From: Maricaulis maris
Lineage (GTDB): Bacteria > Pseudomonadota > Alphaproteobacteria > Caulobacterales > Maricaulaceae
Assembly: GCF_003634045.1 (NCBI RefSeq)
Contig: NZ_RBIM01000005.1
Coordinates: 248,001 to 312,000, forward strand
Length of the DNA stretch: 64,000 bases
Direction: 5' to 3'
Shown here: piece by piece, positions 16,104 through 24,567 of the stretch
How positions within the stretch are numbered: the stretch's first letter is position 1
Layout of the letters: every line of letters begins with the position of its first letter
Position numbers and translations under genes: made by a program
Notes under the pieces: generated by a model
Database searches by the model: none
Told to the model about the DNA's origin: nothing
The model's input: the letters and a program-made list of their open reading frames with translations, nothing else

Positions 16104-17357
16104 TCAGGCGCGTCGTTTCAGACGCGGGCGGCGCCGGCGGGCGCGGGCAAAATTGATGACCTTGGCGTCATCGTCTTCGGCTTGGTCAGGCTGGGCTTCG
16201 AACATAGACGGCCACGGCATATCCTCAACCGCCACGCGTTCGATTGTGCCGAAACCGTTGAAATCCGTGGCCAGCGCGGTGCCATAGGCGCCGAGCATGC
16301 CGATCTCGATAACGTCGCCTTCGCGGATGTCGGCCGGCAGTTCGAACGGGCCGGGAATGGCGTCCAGGCTGTCACAGGTCGGTCCGAAAAAGCGGAAGGA
16401 CGCGGTCTGTTCGCCGGCCTCGTCAAGCGGCCCGCTGGCGCGGGGACGATGCAGGCGGACCGGGAAGGGCCATTTCGCATGCGCCGCGTCGAACAGGCGG
16501 CCATAGGCGCCGTCATTGAGATAAAGGGCGTCACCCTTGCGCAGCTCGACGCGCGTGAGGACCGACTCGGCCTCGGCCACCAGGGCCCGGCCGGGTTCGC
16601 ACCACAGGTCCGCGTTTTCCAGCACCATCATCTCTTCGAAGGCGTCTTCGATGGCGGTGATGTAGTCGTCCATGCGCGGCGGCACCATGCCCGGATAGAT
16701 CGAGGGGAAGCCGCCACCGACATCGACAATGTCGACGGTGACACCGGCCTGCACAATCAGGCGGCTGGCTTCCAGCATGGCTGAACGATAGGCGGAGGGC
16801 TGCATGCACTGGCTGCCGACATGGAAGCTGACACCCAGCTCAAAGGCATGGGCGCGCGCCTTGCGGATCAGCTCGGCGGCCTCATAGGCGGGCACGCCGA
16901 ATTTGCCGGCCAGCGAGAACATCGCCCCGTCATTGGACACGGCCAGGCGGACGATCAGAGTGACGTCGTCAGCGTGATTGGTCTCTTCCAGGATCTTGGC
17001 CAGCTCGGCTTCGCAATCGAGCGCAAAAATCCGCACGCCGAACTCGTAATAGGCACGACGGATCGACTCGCGGCTTTTCACCGGATGCAGGAAAGCCATG
17101 CGGCTGTCGGGACAATGCTCCGCCACCAGCTGGATTTCCGGAATCGAGGCGACGTCGAAGAAGCGCGTGCCGGCCTTGTGCAACGCCTGGAGAATCCACG
17201 GCGCCGGGTTGGCTTTGACAGCGTAGAGGACTTCGCCCGGGAAATTGTCCTGGAACCAGCGCCCTGCTTCGGCAACGCGGTCCGGACGTACACAGACGAC
17301 CGGACTTTCTACGTGCCGCGAACGGACCAGGTCCAGGGGAGTATGGTACGTGTGCAA
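16104..17357 (-). CDS. Ornithine/lysine decarboxylase, PLP fold type III
   Basis: Decarboxylates ornithine (or lysine or both) to putrescine (or cadaverine). 417 residues. PLP lysine in YAVKANP (Lys48), the HVGSQ motif, the phosphate-binding GGGFPS loop, EPGRALVAEAE and the second-subunit cysteine in GPTCDS. This is the eukaryote-like alanine-racemase-fold group, not the large bacterial SpeC type. The last ~30 residues form an acidic then strongly basic tail (RARRRRPRLKRRA) beyond the usual end. The start is TTG with AGGGGG about 9 bases upstream; no ATG fits the conserved N terminus. It is first in an operon with the deoxyhypusine-synthase-like gene. Confidence 0.88.
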   Translation of the reverse strand: MHTYHTPLDLVRSRHVESPVVCVRPDRVAEAGRWFQDNFPGEVLYAVKANPAPWILQALHKAGTRFFDVASIPEIQLVAEHCPDSRMAFLHPVKSRESIRRAYYEFGVRIFALDCEAELAKILEETNHADDVTLIVRLAVSNDGAMFSLAGKFGVPAYEAAELIRKARAHAFELGVSFHVGSQCMQPSAYRSAMLEASRLIVQAGVTVDIVDVGGGFPSIYPGMVPPRMDDYITAIEDAFEEMMVLENADLWCEPGRALVAEAESVLTRVELRKGDALYLNDGAYGRLFDAAHAKWPFPVRLHRPRASGPLDEAGEQTASFRFFGPTCDSLDAIPGPFELPADIREGDVIEIGMLGAYGTALATDFNGFGTIERVAVEDMPWPSMFEAQPDQAEDDDAKVINFARARRRRPRLKRRA

Positions 17358-17941
17358 TTCACGTGACCCCCTGTTAGCAGTTAACCCAATCCGGCATCGT
17401 CACCTCCGCCGGGAAAAGCGCGATTAAAGTCAATTTCCGGGCGTGTAAAGCGGGAAATTTGCGGCGGCTGAATTTTCGTATCGGCATGGCGGTCTCCCTT
17501 TGCGGAGTGGCGCACTTTGCGGATCGGATCCGTGACATCGGACGGTCGCGCATCGCTACCGGTTAGGCAAGCCCGCAAAATAATTCCGTATCCGGATCAA
17601 AGAAAAGAAATGCTCTGCTTAGTATAATGTTTCGGCATTTCCCGAATTGACTGTAAACGAAGCGTTACATTCCGCAATGTCACAAAAATTTCAAACATCA
17701 ATGCTTCGTTTGTGGCGGAATTGCCACCGTGGTGATTTTCTCAACATGGACAGCATCTAGCGGGTCATGACCCTCCCTGTCCCCAGTACTGGTAGGCCCG
17801 CCGTGTCGCATCCGGTCCTGAATCAGAACTGCAGTGTCATGCAGCCGTAACAATGCTGATGTTTACCCGCCTCCCGAGTGATCGGGGCGGAACGGGTCCC
17901 CTCGGTCGTCGCTGAAATTCATCCTTTCCCGGGGGACTTCC
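17358..17941. other. Divergent intergenic region, no gene seen
   Basis: 584 bases. The middle (17580-17760) is AT-rich compared with its surroundings and carries a PhoB-box-like pair at 17677-17694. A perfect 12-bp palindrome GGGTCATGACCC lies at 17762-17773. A GGGGGA ribosome site lies about 6 bases before the lipoprotein start. It should hold the promoters of both the decarboxylase operon and the lipoprotein/TonB receptor pair. No coding frame was supported. Confidence 0.5.
17677..17694 (+). promoter_or_regulatory. Possible PhoB box before the ElpS-like lipoprotein
   Basis: ATGTCAC-AAAA-ATTTCAA, two half sites spaced by 11 bp. The first matches CTGTCAC at 6 of 7 positions and the second at 4 of 7. 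It lies about 250 bases before the start codon, so the leader would be long. It is supported by better boxes elsewhere in the locus but weak by itself. Confidence 0.35.
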
Positions 17942-20749
17942 ATGTCGGTGAAGCAAAACTTTCGCAAGCTCCTGCTTGTGTCCACTTCCTGCGCGTTTTT
18001 CGCGGCGTGCGCGGATACATCCATCTCCTCGCCAGGCAATACCAATGTCGGCACGCCTCCGGGCACCGGCGGCGGTGGTGGTGGCGGTAGCCAGACCACG
18101 ATCGATCTGATCCCGGCCGGCGGCTGCGGCACCGGCTCGGTTCGCGAGACGTCTGTCACCAATGGCGACATCACGATCAATGCCTGTGAGATCACCGGCA
18201 ACATCACCCAGAACACGACGATCGCGGCCAATGCCGGCGTGATCATCACCGGTCCGGTCTTTGTCGGTGTTGATGGCGGTGGTTCGGCGACGCTGGAAAT
18301 CGGCGCGGGCGCGACCCTGTTCGGTTCGGCCGGTTCTGACTACCTGGTCGTTTCCCGCGGCTCGCGCATCGAAGCGGTCGGCACCTCGGACTCGCCGGTC
18401 GTCTTCACCTCGCGCCAGGACATTGAAGGCACGGCTGCACCGCTTGACCGCGGTCAGTGGGGCGGCCTGATCATCAACGGTTTCGCGCCGATCAATGCCT
18501 GTATCGATGGTACGGCTGCCGGTGGCTCTGCCGATTGTGAAAAGTCGGGCGAAGGCTCTTCCGGCCTGTTCGGCGGCGACAATCCGGCCGACAATTCGGG
18601 CATCCTGCGCTACGTCCAGGTCCGCTATGCCGGCTTCCTGATCAACAATGAAGACGAGCTCAACGGCATTGCCTTCCAGGGCGTCGGTTCGGGCACCGAA
18701 GTCGACTACGTCCAGGTCTCGAACAATGCCGATGACGGCGTCGAGATGTTCGGCGGTACGGTGGACGTCAGCCACCTCGTCCTTACCAATATCCGTGACG
18801 ACAGCTTCGATTACACCGATGGCTGGATCGGCCGCGCCCAATTCGTTCTCGTCCGCCAGTCCGGCGACGATGCCGACCAGGGCTTCGAGTTCGACAATCG
18901 TGGCTCCAACAACACCCTGCTGCCGCGCTCCAACCCGCGCATCTCCAACTTCACCCTGATCGGTGAACGCGGTGCTGCCGAGTCGGATGACGGCATGCTG
19001 ATCCGCGCCGGTACCGCCGGTGAGTTCTACAACGGCATCGTGGTCGACTTTGGCGAGCAGTGCCTCGACATCGACGACGCCGAGACCTTTGATCGTATCG
19101 GCGCTTCCGGTGCCGCTGGCGATGAAGACCTCATCATGCAGTCCATCGTTCTCGATTGTACCGAGAACTTCGCGGAAGCCGCCGGCGATCCGGTCGACAT
19201 CTCGACCTGGTTCCTCGGTCAGCCCAACAATGCCGAGATTGACAATTCCATGTCCGGCGTGTTCCCGGGCCCGGTCGAGCAGGCCGTGACGGCCTTCGAC
19301 ATCAATGGTCTCGACAGCTGGTTCACCGATGTCGACTATATCGGTGCCTTCTCGGGAGCAGAGACTGCGGCCTCGAACTGGGCTGCCGGCTGGACCTTCA
19401 ACCTGTTTGCCGATCCGGGCTGTCCGACGGGCACCACGGAATCGGTCGAAATCATCGACGGCCAGCGCATCTGCCAGATCTCCGGCAATGTGACGTCCGA
19501 TCTGCACCTGACCCGTGGCTCGATGTATGAGCTCATCGGACCGGTCTTCGTCGGCGTTGACCGCGGCCCCGATCCGGCCAGCCCGCTGCCGTCCGGCATC
19601 GAAGTCGAGCTGACCATCGATCCGGGTGTCACCGTCTTCGGTTCGGCCGGTTCCGACTATATCGTCGTTACCCGCGGTTCCACGATCCGCTCGAACGGCA
19701 CCCGTACCGCACCGGTCACGCTGACCTCGCGTTCGGATGTCGAGGGCACGGTTGGCGCCAATGACCGCGGTCAGTGGGGCGGCCTGATCATCAATGGTCG
19801 CGCCCCGATCAATGCCTGTATCGATGGTACGGCAACCGGCGGCACGGTCGATTGTGAAAAGTCGGGTGAAGGTTCTTCGGGCCTGTTCGGTGGCGCCACG
19901 CCAACCGATGACTCGGGCAATATCTTCTACACCCGTCTCCTGTACGCCGGCTTCCTGATCAACAATGAAGACGAGCTCAACGGCATTGCCTTCCAGGCCG
20001 TCGGTTCGGGCACCGAAGTCGACTACGTCCAGGTCCACAACAATGCCGATGACGGTGTCGAGATGTTCGGCGGCGCGGTCGATGTGAGCCACCTGGTCCT
20101 GACCGGTATCCGCGATGACAGCTTCGACTACACCGATGGTTGGGTTGGTCGCGCCCAGTTCGTGATCGTTTCCCAGTCTGGCGACGACGCCGACCAGGGC
20201 TTCGAGTTCGACAATCGCGGTTCCAACAACACCCTGCTGCCGCGCTCCAACCCGCGCATCTCCAACTTCACCCTGATCGGTGAACGCGGTGCAGCTGAAT
20301 CGGACCAGGGCATGCTGCTCCGGGCCGGTACGGCGGGCGAGCTCTATAACGGCATCGTGGTCGACTTCGGCGAGGACTGCCTCGACATCGACGATCAGGA
20401 AACCTTCGACCGTATCGGCGCCTCCGGTGCCGCTGGCGACGAAGACATCATCATGCAGTCGATCGTTCTCGACTGTACGACGAACTTCGATGAGAGCGCC
20501 GGTGACACCACCGATCTCTCGACCTGGTTCCTGGGTCAGGCCAACAATGCCGAGATCACCCACACGATGACGGGCTATGCCTTCATCCCGGGTAATGCCG
20601 GTGTCGTGCCGGGCGCGACCGAACAAGCGGTCACCGCCTTCGACATCAATGGTCTCGACAGCTGGTTCGTCGACGTCGACTACATCGGCGCCGTCGAGGA
20701 TGCCAACGACACCTGGTACCAGGGCTGGACCTTCCGCCGCACGCAGTAA
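17942..20749 (+). CDS. Duplicated beta-helix-like surface lipoprotein, ElpS-like by position
   Basis: 935 residues. The signal peptide ends in a lipobox (AFFAAC, Cys23), followed by a flexible Gly-rich linker (about 40-52). The rest is two tandem copies of one ~435-residue unit (about 55-490 and 495-935). Each copy contains GPVFVGVD, FGSAGSDY, RGQWGGLIING, CEKSGEGSSGLFGG, NNADDGVEMFGG, DDSFDYTDGW and NGLDSWF. The short repeated turns suggest a right-handed beta helix, and the many Asp/Asn residues suggest calcium binding. In Caulobacter a lipoprotein called ElpS, made under phosphate starvation and released by the type II system, lies next to the gsp genes; this gene holds the same place. Orthology is inferred, and the biochemical activity is unknown. 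The TonB receptor gene follows after 43 bases. Confidence 0.7.
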   Translation: MSVKQNFRKLLLVSTSCAFFAACADTSISSPGNTNVGTPPGTGGGGGGGSQTTIDLIPAGGCGTGSVRETSVTNGDITINACEITGNITQNTTIAANAGVIITGPVFVGVDGGGSATLEIGAGATLFGSAGSDYLVVSRGSRIEAVGTSDSPVVFTSRQDIEGTAAPLDRGQWGGLIINGFAPINACIDGTAAGGSADCEKSGEGSSGLFGGDNPADNSGILRYVQVRYAGFLINNEDELNGIAFQGVGSGTEVDYVQVSNNADDGVEMFGGTVDVSHLVLTNIRDDSFDYTDGWIGRAQFVLVRQSGDDADQGFEFDNRGSNNTLLPRSNPRISNFTLIGERGAAESDDGMLIRAGTAGEFYNGIVVDFGEQCLDIDDAETFDRIGASGAAGDEDLIMQSIVLDCTENFAEAAGDPVDISTWFLGQPNNAEIDNSMSGVFPGPVEQAVTAFDINGLDSWFTDVDYIGAFSGAETAASNWAAGWTFNLFADPGCPTGTTESVEIIDGQRICQISGNVTSDLHLTRGSMYELIGPVFVGVDRGPDPASPLPSGIEVELTIDPGVTVFGSAGSDYIVVTRGSTIRSNGTRTAPVTLTSRSDVEGTVGANDRGQWGGLIINGRAPINACIDGTATGGTVDCEKSGEGSSGLFGGATPTDDSGNIFYTRLLYAGFLINNEDELNGIAFQAVGSGTEVDYVQVHNNADDGVEMFGGAVDVSHLVLTGIRDDSFDYTDGWVGRAQFVIVSQSGDDADQGFEFDNRGSNNTLLPRSNPRISNFTLIGERGAAESDQGMLLRAGTAGELYNGIVVDFGEDCLDIDDQETFDRIGASGAAGDEDIIMQSIVLDCTTNFDESAGDTTDLSTWFLGQANNAEITHTMTGYAFIPGNAGVVPGATEQAVTAFDINGLDSWFVDVDYIGAVEDANDTWYQGWTFRRTQ

Positions 20750-20763
20750 CGCAACCGCCTGAT

Positions 20764-20787
20764 CCGGTCGGCCTTCGGGCCGGCCGG
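20764..20787 (+). promoter_or_regulatory. UUCG hairpin between lipoprotein and receptor genes
   Basis: CCGGTCGGCC-TTCG-GGCCGGCCGG, nine of ten positions paired with a stable UUCG loop and no T tract. Its last two bases overlap the GGAG ribosome site of the TonB receptor (20786-20789). It may limit receptor translation or protect the 3' end of the lipoprotein message. Confidence 0.45.
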
Positions 20788-20792
20788 AGACG

Positions 20793-23492
20793 GTGTCTGT
20801 CAATCGCAGTCACATGGTGATGAAGATGAAAACCACACGATTTGCGCTCTCGGCTGCGTTGCTGGCGTCCACGACGCTCGTGCCGGTCGGGGCCCTCGCC
20901 CAGGACAATGATGAAGATGTCATCGAAGTCCGCTTCCAATACATTCCTGATGACCGCCGGGTGACGTCGGAAGTCGCCGCCTCGCTGTCGATCGACGACT
21001 TCGAAACCACCGGCGATGGCGATCTCGCCGCGGCCCTGGTCCGGGTCACCGGCCTGTCCACGACGGGCGGCCGTTTCGTGATCGTTCGCGGTCTCAACGA
21101 GCGTTACTCCAACACGCTCCTCAACGGGTCGCCGATGCCGTCGCCGGAACCTTTCCGCCGTGCAGCTCCGCTCGACCTCCTGCCGACCAACGTGCTGTCA
21201 AACGTCCTCGTCCAGAAGACGTTCTCGCCGGAATTTCCGGGTGAGTTCGGCGGCGGCGTGATCGGCATCGAAACCGCCACCCTGCCGGACGACCGCTTCT
21301 TCAGCGTCTCGATCAGCGCCAGCGGCGATACGGTCACGACCGGCAATCACGGCCTGACCTATGGCGGTTCTGACACCGATTGGCTGGGCTATGATGATGG
21401 TCTGCGCGACATGCCGGCTGAACTGGCCGCCATTTTCGACACGACCCGCGTCGGCAACAATCTGCCGGCCGATCAGCAACAGGCGATCGGCCGCTCGCTG
21501 GTCAATTCCGAACTCTGGGTTGTCCAGGAAATCGACACCGACGCCAATGGCTCGATCTCCTTCGAAGCCGGCGAGCGGTTCGACTTCGACAATTTCTCGC
21601 TCGGCATTCTGGCATCGGCTTCCTATTCCAACGATTGGGAAACCCGTGAAGGCCAGCGCGGCAAAGGTGCCATCGGCGCCGGCGACGAGCTGATCTATGA
21701 AAACGGCCCGCCCAGCGAAGACCGCACCGGTCTGGCCCCGCTTGGCGAAGGCATCAACAATTTCTACGGCACCGAAAACCGGATCGAGGCCTCCGGCCTT
21801 CTGTCTGTCGGCGTCGATTTCTACAATGACCACTCGATCTCCTTCATGACGATGGCGCTTCGTTCGACCTCGAAAGAGGCCCGTATCGAAGAGCAGTACA
21901 ATGCCGGTTCGGCCGCCGTTGTGCGTGGTGACTACACCGAGTGGTTCGAGCGTCAGGTCCTGTTCAACCAGCTTCGCGGTGAACACCTGTTCGAAAGCCT
22001 GGGTGGCCTGTCTCTCGACTGGCGTCTGTCCGATGCCACGGCGACCCGCGATGCGCCCTATCAGCGCTTCGTGAACTACCAGTATGAAGTCGTTCCGCAG
22101 ACCTACCGGTATGAAGGCGACATCAACGACAACTTCACGCGTTTCTCGGAAATCGAGGACAATACGCAGGACGCCGGTTTCGACCTCGCCCTGCCAGTGT
22201 CCTTCGGGGGCCTGGATGCCGAGCTGAAAGCCGGCTACTCCAACACCTCCCGCGAGCGTGATGCCTATACGCGCCAGTTCGCTTTCGAACAGGGTTCGGA
22301 CGGCATCCCGGCGGATCTCCTGTTCTCGCGCATCGATCATATCTTTGCCGAGCAGAACATCGTCGACTCGCGTCTGCGTCTGGTTGAAACGGGCGGCCTG
22401 ACTTTCCCGGAAGCCTATAACGGGACCCTGCACGTCGAAGCCTATTATGCCGGCGTCGATGTTGGCCTGACGGATTTTGTCCGTGCGGCTGTGGGTGCGC
22501 GTTTTGAAGAGGGCGTGCAAAAAGTCGACACCTTTGCCTTCCCGGCAAATGCGGCGGACAGCGGCCTGCTCGAAACCCGGATCGGCGAGGACTATGTCCT
22601 TCCGGCCCTGACCCTGACCTGGACCTTCGCTGACAATCTTCAGCTTCGTACCGGTTACTCCCAGTCGATCGCCCGCCCGCAATTCCGCGAGCTGGCCTTC
22701 GCCGAATTCTTCAACACCGATACGGACCAGCGTTTCCAGGGCAACCCGTTCTTGGTCAATACCGAGATCGAGAGCTACGACGCTCGCCTGGAATACTATT
22801 TCGGTCGTGACCAGTTCGTCACGGTCGGCGCCTTCTACAAGGTGCTGGAAAACCCGGTCGAGGAATACATCATCCCGATCGGTGACGGGCTGAACACCTC
22901 CTTCATCAACGCACCGGAAGCGACGTTGACGGGCGCCGAGTTCGAGTTCGAGAAGTCCTTCGACTTCTCGGGTCGCTGGGACACGCCGTTCTTCAATGAC
23001 CGTGAGTGGTTCATCAAGACGAACTACACCTACATCCAGTCGGAAGTGACGGCGGATGGCACGGTGACGATTGCCCAGGGTGCCTTTGGCCGCCCGACGG
23101 CGATCGAGCTGAACGCCGCTGGTTTCGTGGAAGATGGCCGGGCCCTGCAAGGCCAGTCGGAACACCTGTTCAACCTGCAGGTCGGTTTCGAAACCTTCGA
23201 CGGTCGCGCTCGCGGCGCCCTGCTCTACAACTACACGGGTGAACGTTCGCGCGCTGTGGCCAACCTGTCCGATAATCTCCCCGAGATCACCGAACAGCTG
23301 CCGGCCTCGCTCGACTTCGTCTACTCCCGCACCCTCGATCTGGGCGGGAATGACTGGGACTTCGGTTTCTCCGTCCGCAATATCCTGGGCGAGAATTATG
23401 AAGCCACCCAATCTGCTGGCGGCGTTGAACTGCCGGTCGACACCTATGACATCGGGACCTCGCTGAGCCTTTCGGTCAGCCGGACCTGGTAG
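20793..23492 (+). CDS. TonB-dependent receptor paired with the lipoprotein
   Basis: About 899 residues. Signal peptide ending at ALAQ. The plug has IVRGLNERYSNTLLNGSPMPSPEP, then LDLLPTNVLSNVLVQKTFSPEFPGEFGGG. The barrel ends in SLSVSRTW with a terminal aromatic residue. This is the receptor type often found with a surface lipoprotein in Caulobacterales; no carboxypeptidase-like domain is present. The partner should be the preceding lipoprotein, in a SusCD-like arrangement though not homologous to SusD; the substrate could be a phosphate-containing compound given the neighbours. The start is GTG with GGAGACG just upstream; ATGs at 20814, 20820 and 20826 would also give a workable signal peptide. 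Confidence 0.85.
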   Translation: MSVNRSHMVMKMKTTRFALSAALLASTTLVPVGALAQDNDEDVIEVRFQYIPDDRRVTSEVAASLSIDDFETTGDGDLAAALVRVTGLSTTGGRFVIVRGLNERYSNTLLNGSPMPSPEPFRRAAPLDLLPTNVLSNVLVQKTFSPEFPGEFGGGVIGIETATLPDDRFFSVSISASGDTVTTGNHGLTYGGSDTDWLGYDDGLRDMPAELAAIFDTTRVGNNLPADQQQAIGRSLVNSELWVVQEIDTDANGSISFEAGERFDFDNFSLGILASASYSNDWETREGQRGKGAIGAGDELIYENGPPSEDRTGLAPLGEGINNFYGTENRIEASGLLSVGVDFYNDHSISFMTMALRSTSKEARIEEQYNAGSAAVVRGDYTEWFERQVLFNQLRGEHLFESLGGLSLDWRLSDATATRDAPYQRFVNYQYEVVPQTYRYEGDINDNFTRFSEIEDNTQDAGFDLALPVSFGGLDAELKAGYSNTSRERDAYTRQFAFEQGSDGIPADLLFSRIDHIFAEQNIVDSRLRLVETGGLTFPEAYNGTLHVEAYYAGVDVGLTDFVRAAVGARFEEGVQKVDTFAFPANAADSGLLETRIGEDYVLPALTLTWTFADNLQLRTGYSQSIARPQFRELAFAEFFNTDTDQRFQGNPFLVNTEIESYDARLEYYFGRDQFVTVGAFYKVLENPVEEYIIPIGDGLNTSFINAPEATLTGAEFEFEKSFDFSGRWDTPFFNDREWFIKTNYTYIQSEVTADGTVTIAQGAFGRPTAIELNAAGFVEDGRALQGQSEHLFNLQVGFETFDGRARGALLYNYTGERSRAVANLSDNLPEITEQLPASLDFVYSRTLDLGGNDWDFGFSVRNILGENYEATQSAGGVELPVDTYDIGTSLSLSVSRTW

Positions 23493-23501
23493 CCAATGAA
23501 G

Positions 23502-23535
23502 ACGGGGCGGACCGGCTGGTTCGCCCCGTTTTTTC
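23502..23535 (+). terminator. Terminator after the TonB receptor
   Basis: ACGGGGCG (23502-23509) pairs with CGCCCCGT (23522-23529), followed by a run of T. It separates the receptor transcript from the type II secretion operon. Confidence 0.85.
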
Positions 23536-23554
23536 ACAACCCGACGATTAACCG

Positions 23555-23598
23555 CGAAACGTCGTAAAACTAACGGCGAACCGTCGTAAAACTGACGT
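23555..23598. promoter_or_regulatory. Tandem 22-bp repeat upstream of the gsp operon, likely operator
   Basis: Two head-to-tail copies of CGAAmCGTCGTAAAACTrACG start at 23555 and 23577, exactly 22 bp (two helical turns) apart, with 19 of 22 bases the same. The core GTCGTAAAACT is identical. It sits about 90-130 bases before gspC in a gap otherwise without features, so it is probably a binding site for a regulator of the secretion operon. Confidence 0.5.
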
Positions 23599-23685
23599 AC
23601 AGCGCGTGTATCCGGGACCGATCCCCGATGGAGCAGGCGCGTTCGGCGCGCAGGCACCGGGGCGTGCAGACGGGCGCTGGAAGCG

Positions 23686-24567
23686 ATGACGCAAACGCGG
23701 ACAATGGGGCAGGTACGGGATGACCGGATACGCATGCCCGCAATGCTCCGTTTCGCCATCCGCCTCGCCGAATTCCTCCTCCTGATTGCCCTGACTTTCG
23801 TCGCCGCCCGTCTGATCTGGCTGGTCGCCTTTGGCGCCAGCGCCAGTGATTTCGAGCAGGACAGCCTCGATCGCAGCGCTGGCACCGTGGCTGCCAGCAG
23901 CTATGTCGCCGACATGTCGCGGCTGCGCGATGCCAGCCTGTTCACCGATCCGCGCACCGCGGCGGTGGACCCCGCCATACCGGCCGAAATCCCCGAAACC
24001 CGGCTCGCCCTGGTGCTGCGCGGCGTGCGCCGCGGCGCCACGGCCGAGGCCGGCGGCGCGATCATCCAGACGCCGGACAACCGCCAGCGTTTCTTCCGCG
24101 TTGGCGCGGAAATTCTCGACGGTGTGACGCTGGAAGCCGTACTGGTCGATCATGTCCGCATCTCGCGCCGCGGCATTGCCGAAGTGCTCTACCTGCGCGC
24201 CGAAGACGCCGCCGCAGCCCGTGCCGCCGCGGGCCCGGCCGGGTCGGCGAGCACGGCGCCGTCCGTCAATGCTCCCGTGGCCGACCGTCGTGGCCGGGTC
24301 GAAGACGTGGCCGGCCTGTTCCAGGTGCGCGGCCTCTACAGCGGCGAAACACTGACCGGCTACCGCATCGAAGGCGGCAATGACGCCATGCTCTCGGTGC
24401 TCGGCTTGCGGGTCAGCGATGTCGTGACCGCGATCGAAGGCCGGCCGGTATCCGCGATCGAGGACCTTTCCGGCCTGCTCGACCGTGAGGACGGTCGCGA
24501 GTCCATCCAGTTTTCCATTTCCCGGGGCGGCCTGCCCCTGACCATTTCGAGGACACTTCCGCAATGA
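23686..24567 (+). CDS. gspC: Type II secretion system inner-membrane protein GspC
   Basis: Links the inner-membrane platform to the GspD secretin. About 293 residues: a short cytoplasmic N terminus, one membrane segment (about 20-45), the HR domain (about 100-165; LALVLRGVRRG, AIIQTPDNRQRFFRVG), a low-complexity Ala/Pro linker, and a C-terminal PDZ domain (about 205-293) with LGLRVSDVVTAIEGRPV. First gene of an operon running to gspN, mostly with 4-base overlaps. The start is uncertain: ATGs at 23686, 23704 and 23734 are possible. Confidence 0.85.
   Translation: MTQTRTMGQVRDDRIRMPAMLRFAIRLAEFLLLIALTFVAARLIWLVAFGASASDFEQDSLDRSAGTVAASSYVADMSRLRDASLFTDPRTAAVDPAIPAEIPETRLALVLRGVRRGATAEAGGAIIQTPDNRQRFFRVGAEILDGVTLEAVLVDHVRISRRGIAEVLYLRAEDAAAARAAAGPAGSASTAPSVNAPVADRRGRVEDVAGLFQVRGLYSGETLTGYRIEGGNDAMLSVLGLRVSDVVTAIEGRPVSAIEDLSGLLDREDGRESIQFSISRGGLPLTISRTLPQ

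Noticed and set aside
17762-17773. 12-bp palindrome GGGTCATGACCC as an operator
   Set aside because: Perfect but short and single, with no known matching regulator. Left only as a note in the intergenic entry.
17837-20803. A 988-codon minus-strand frame across the duplicated lipoprotein
   Set aside because: Mirror of the real gene; it repeats because the sense gene is duplicated. No signal peptide or domain.
21198-23885. An 895-codon minus-strand frame over the second TonB receptor
   Set aside because: Same effect of biased codon use in the receptor gene; no recognisable protein features.
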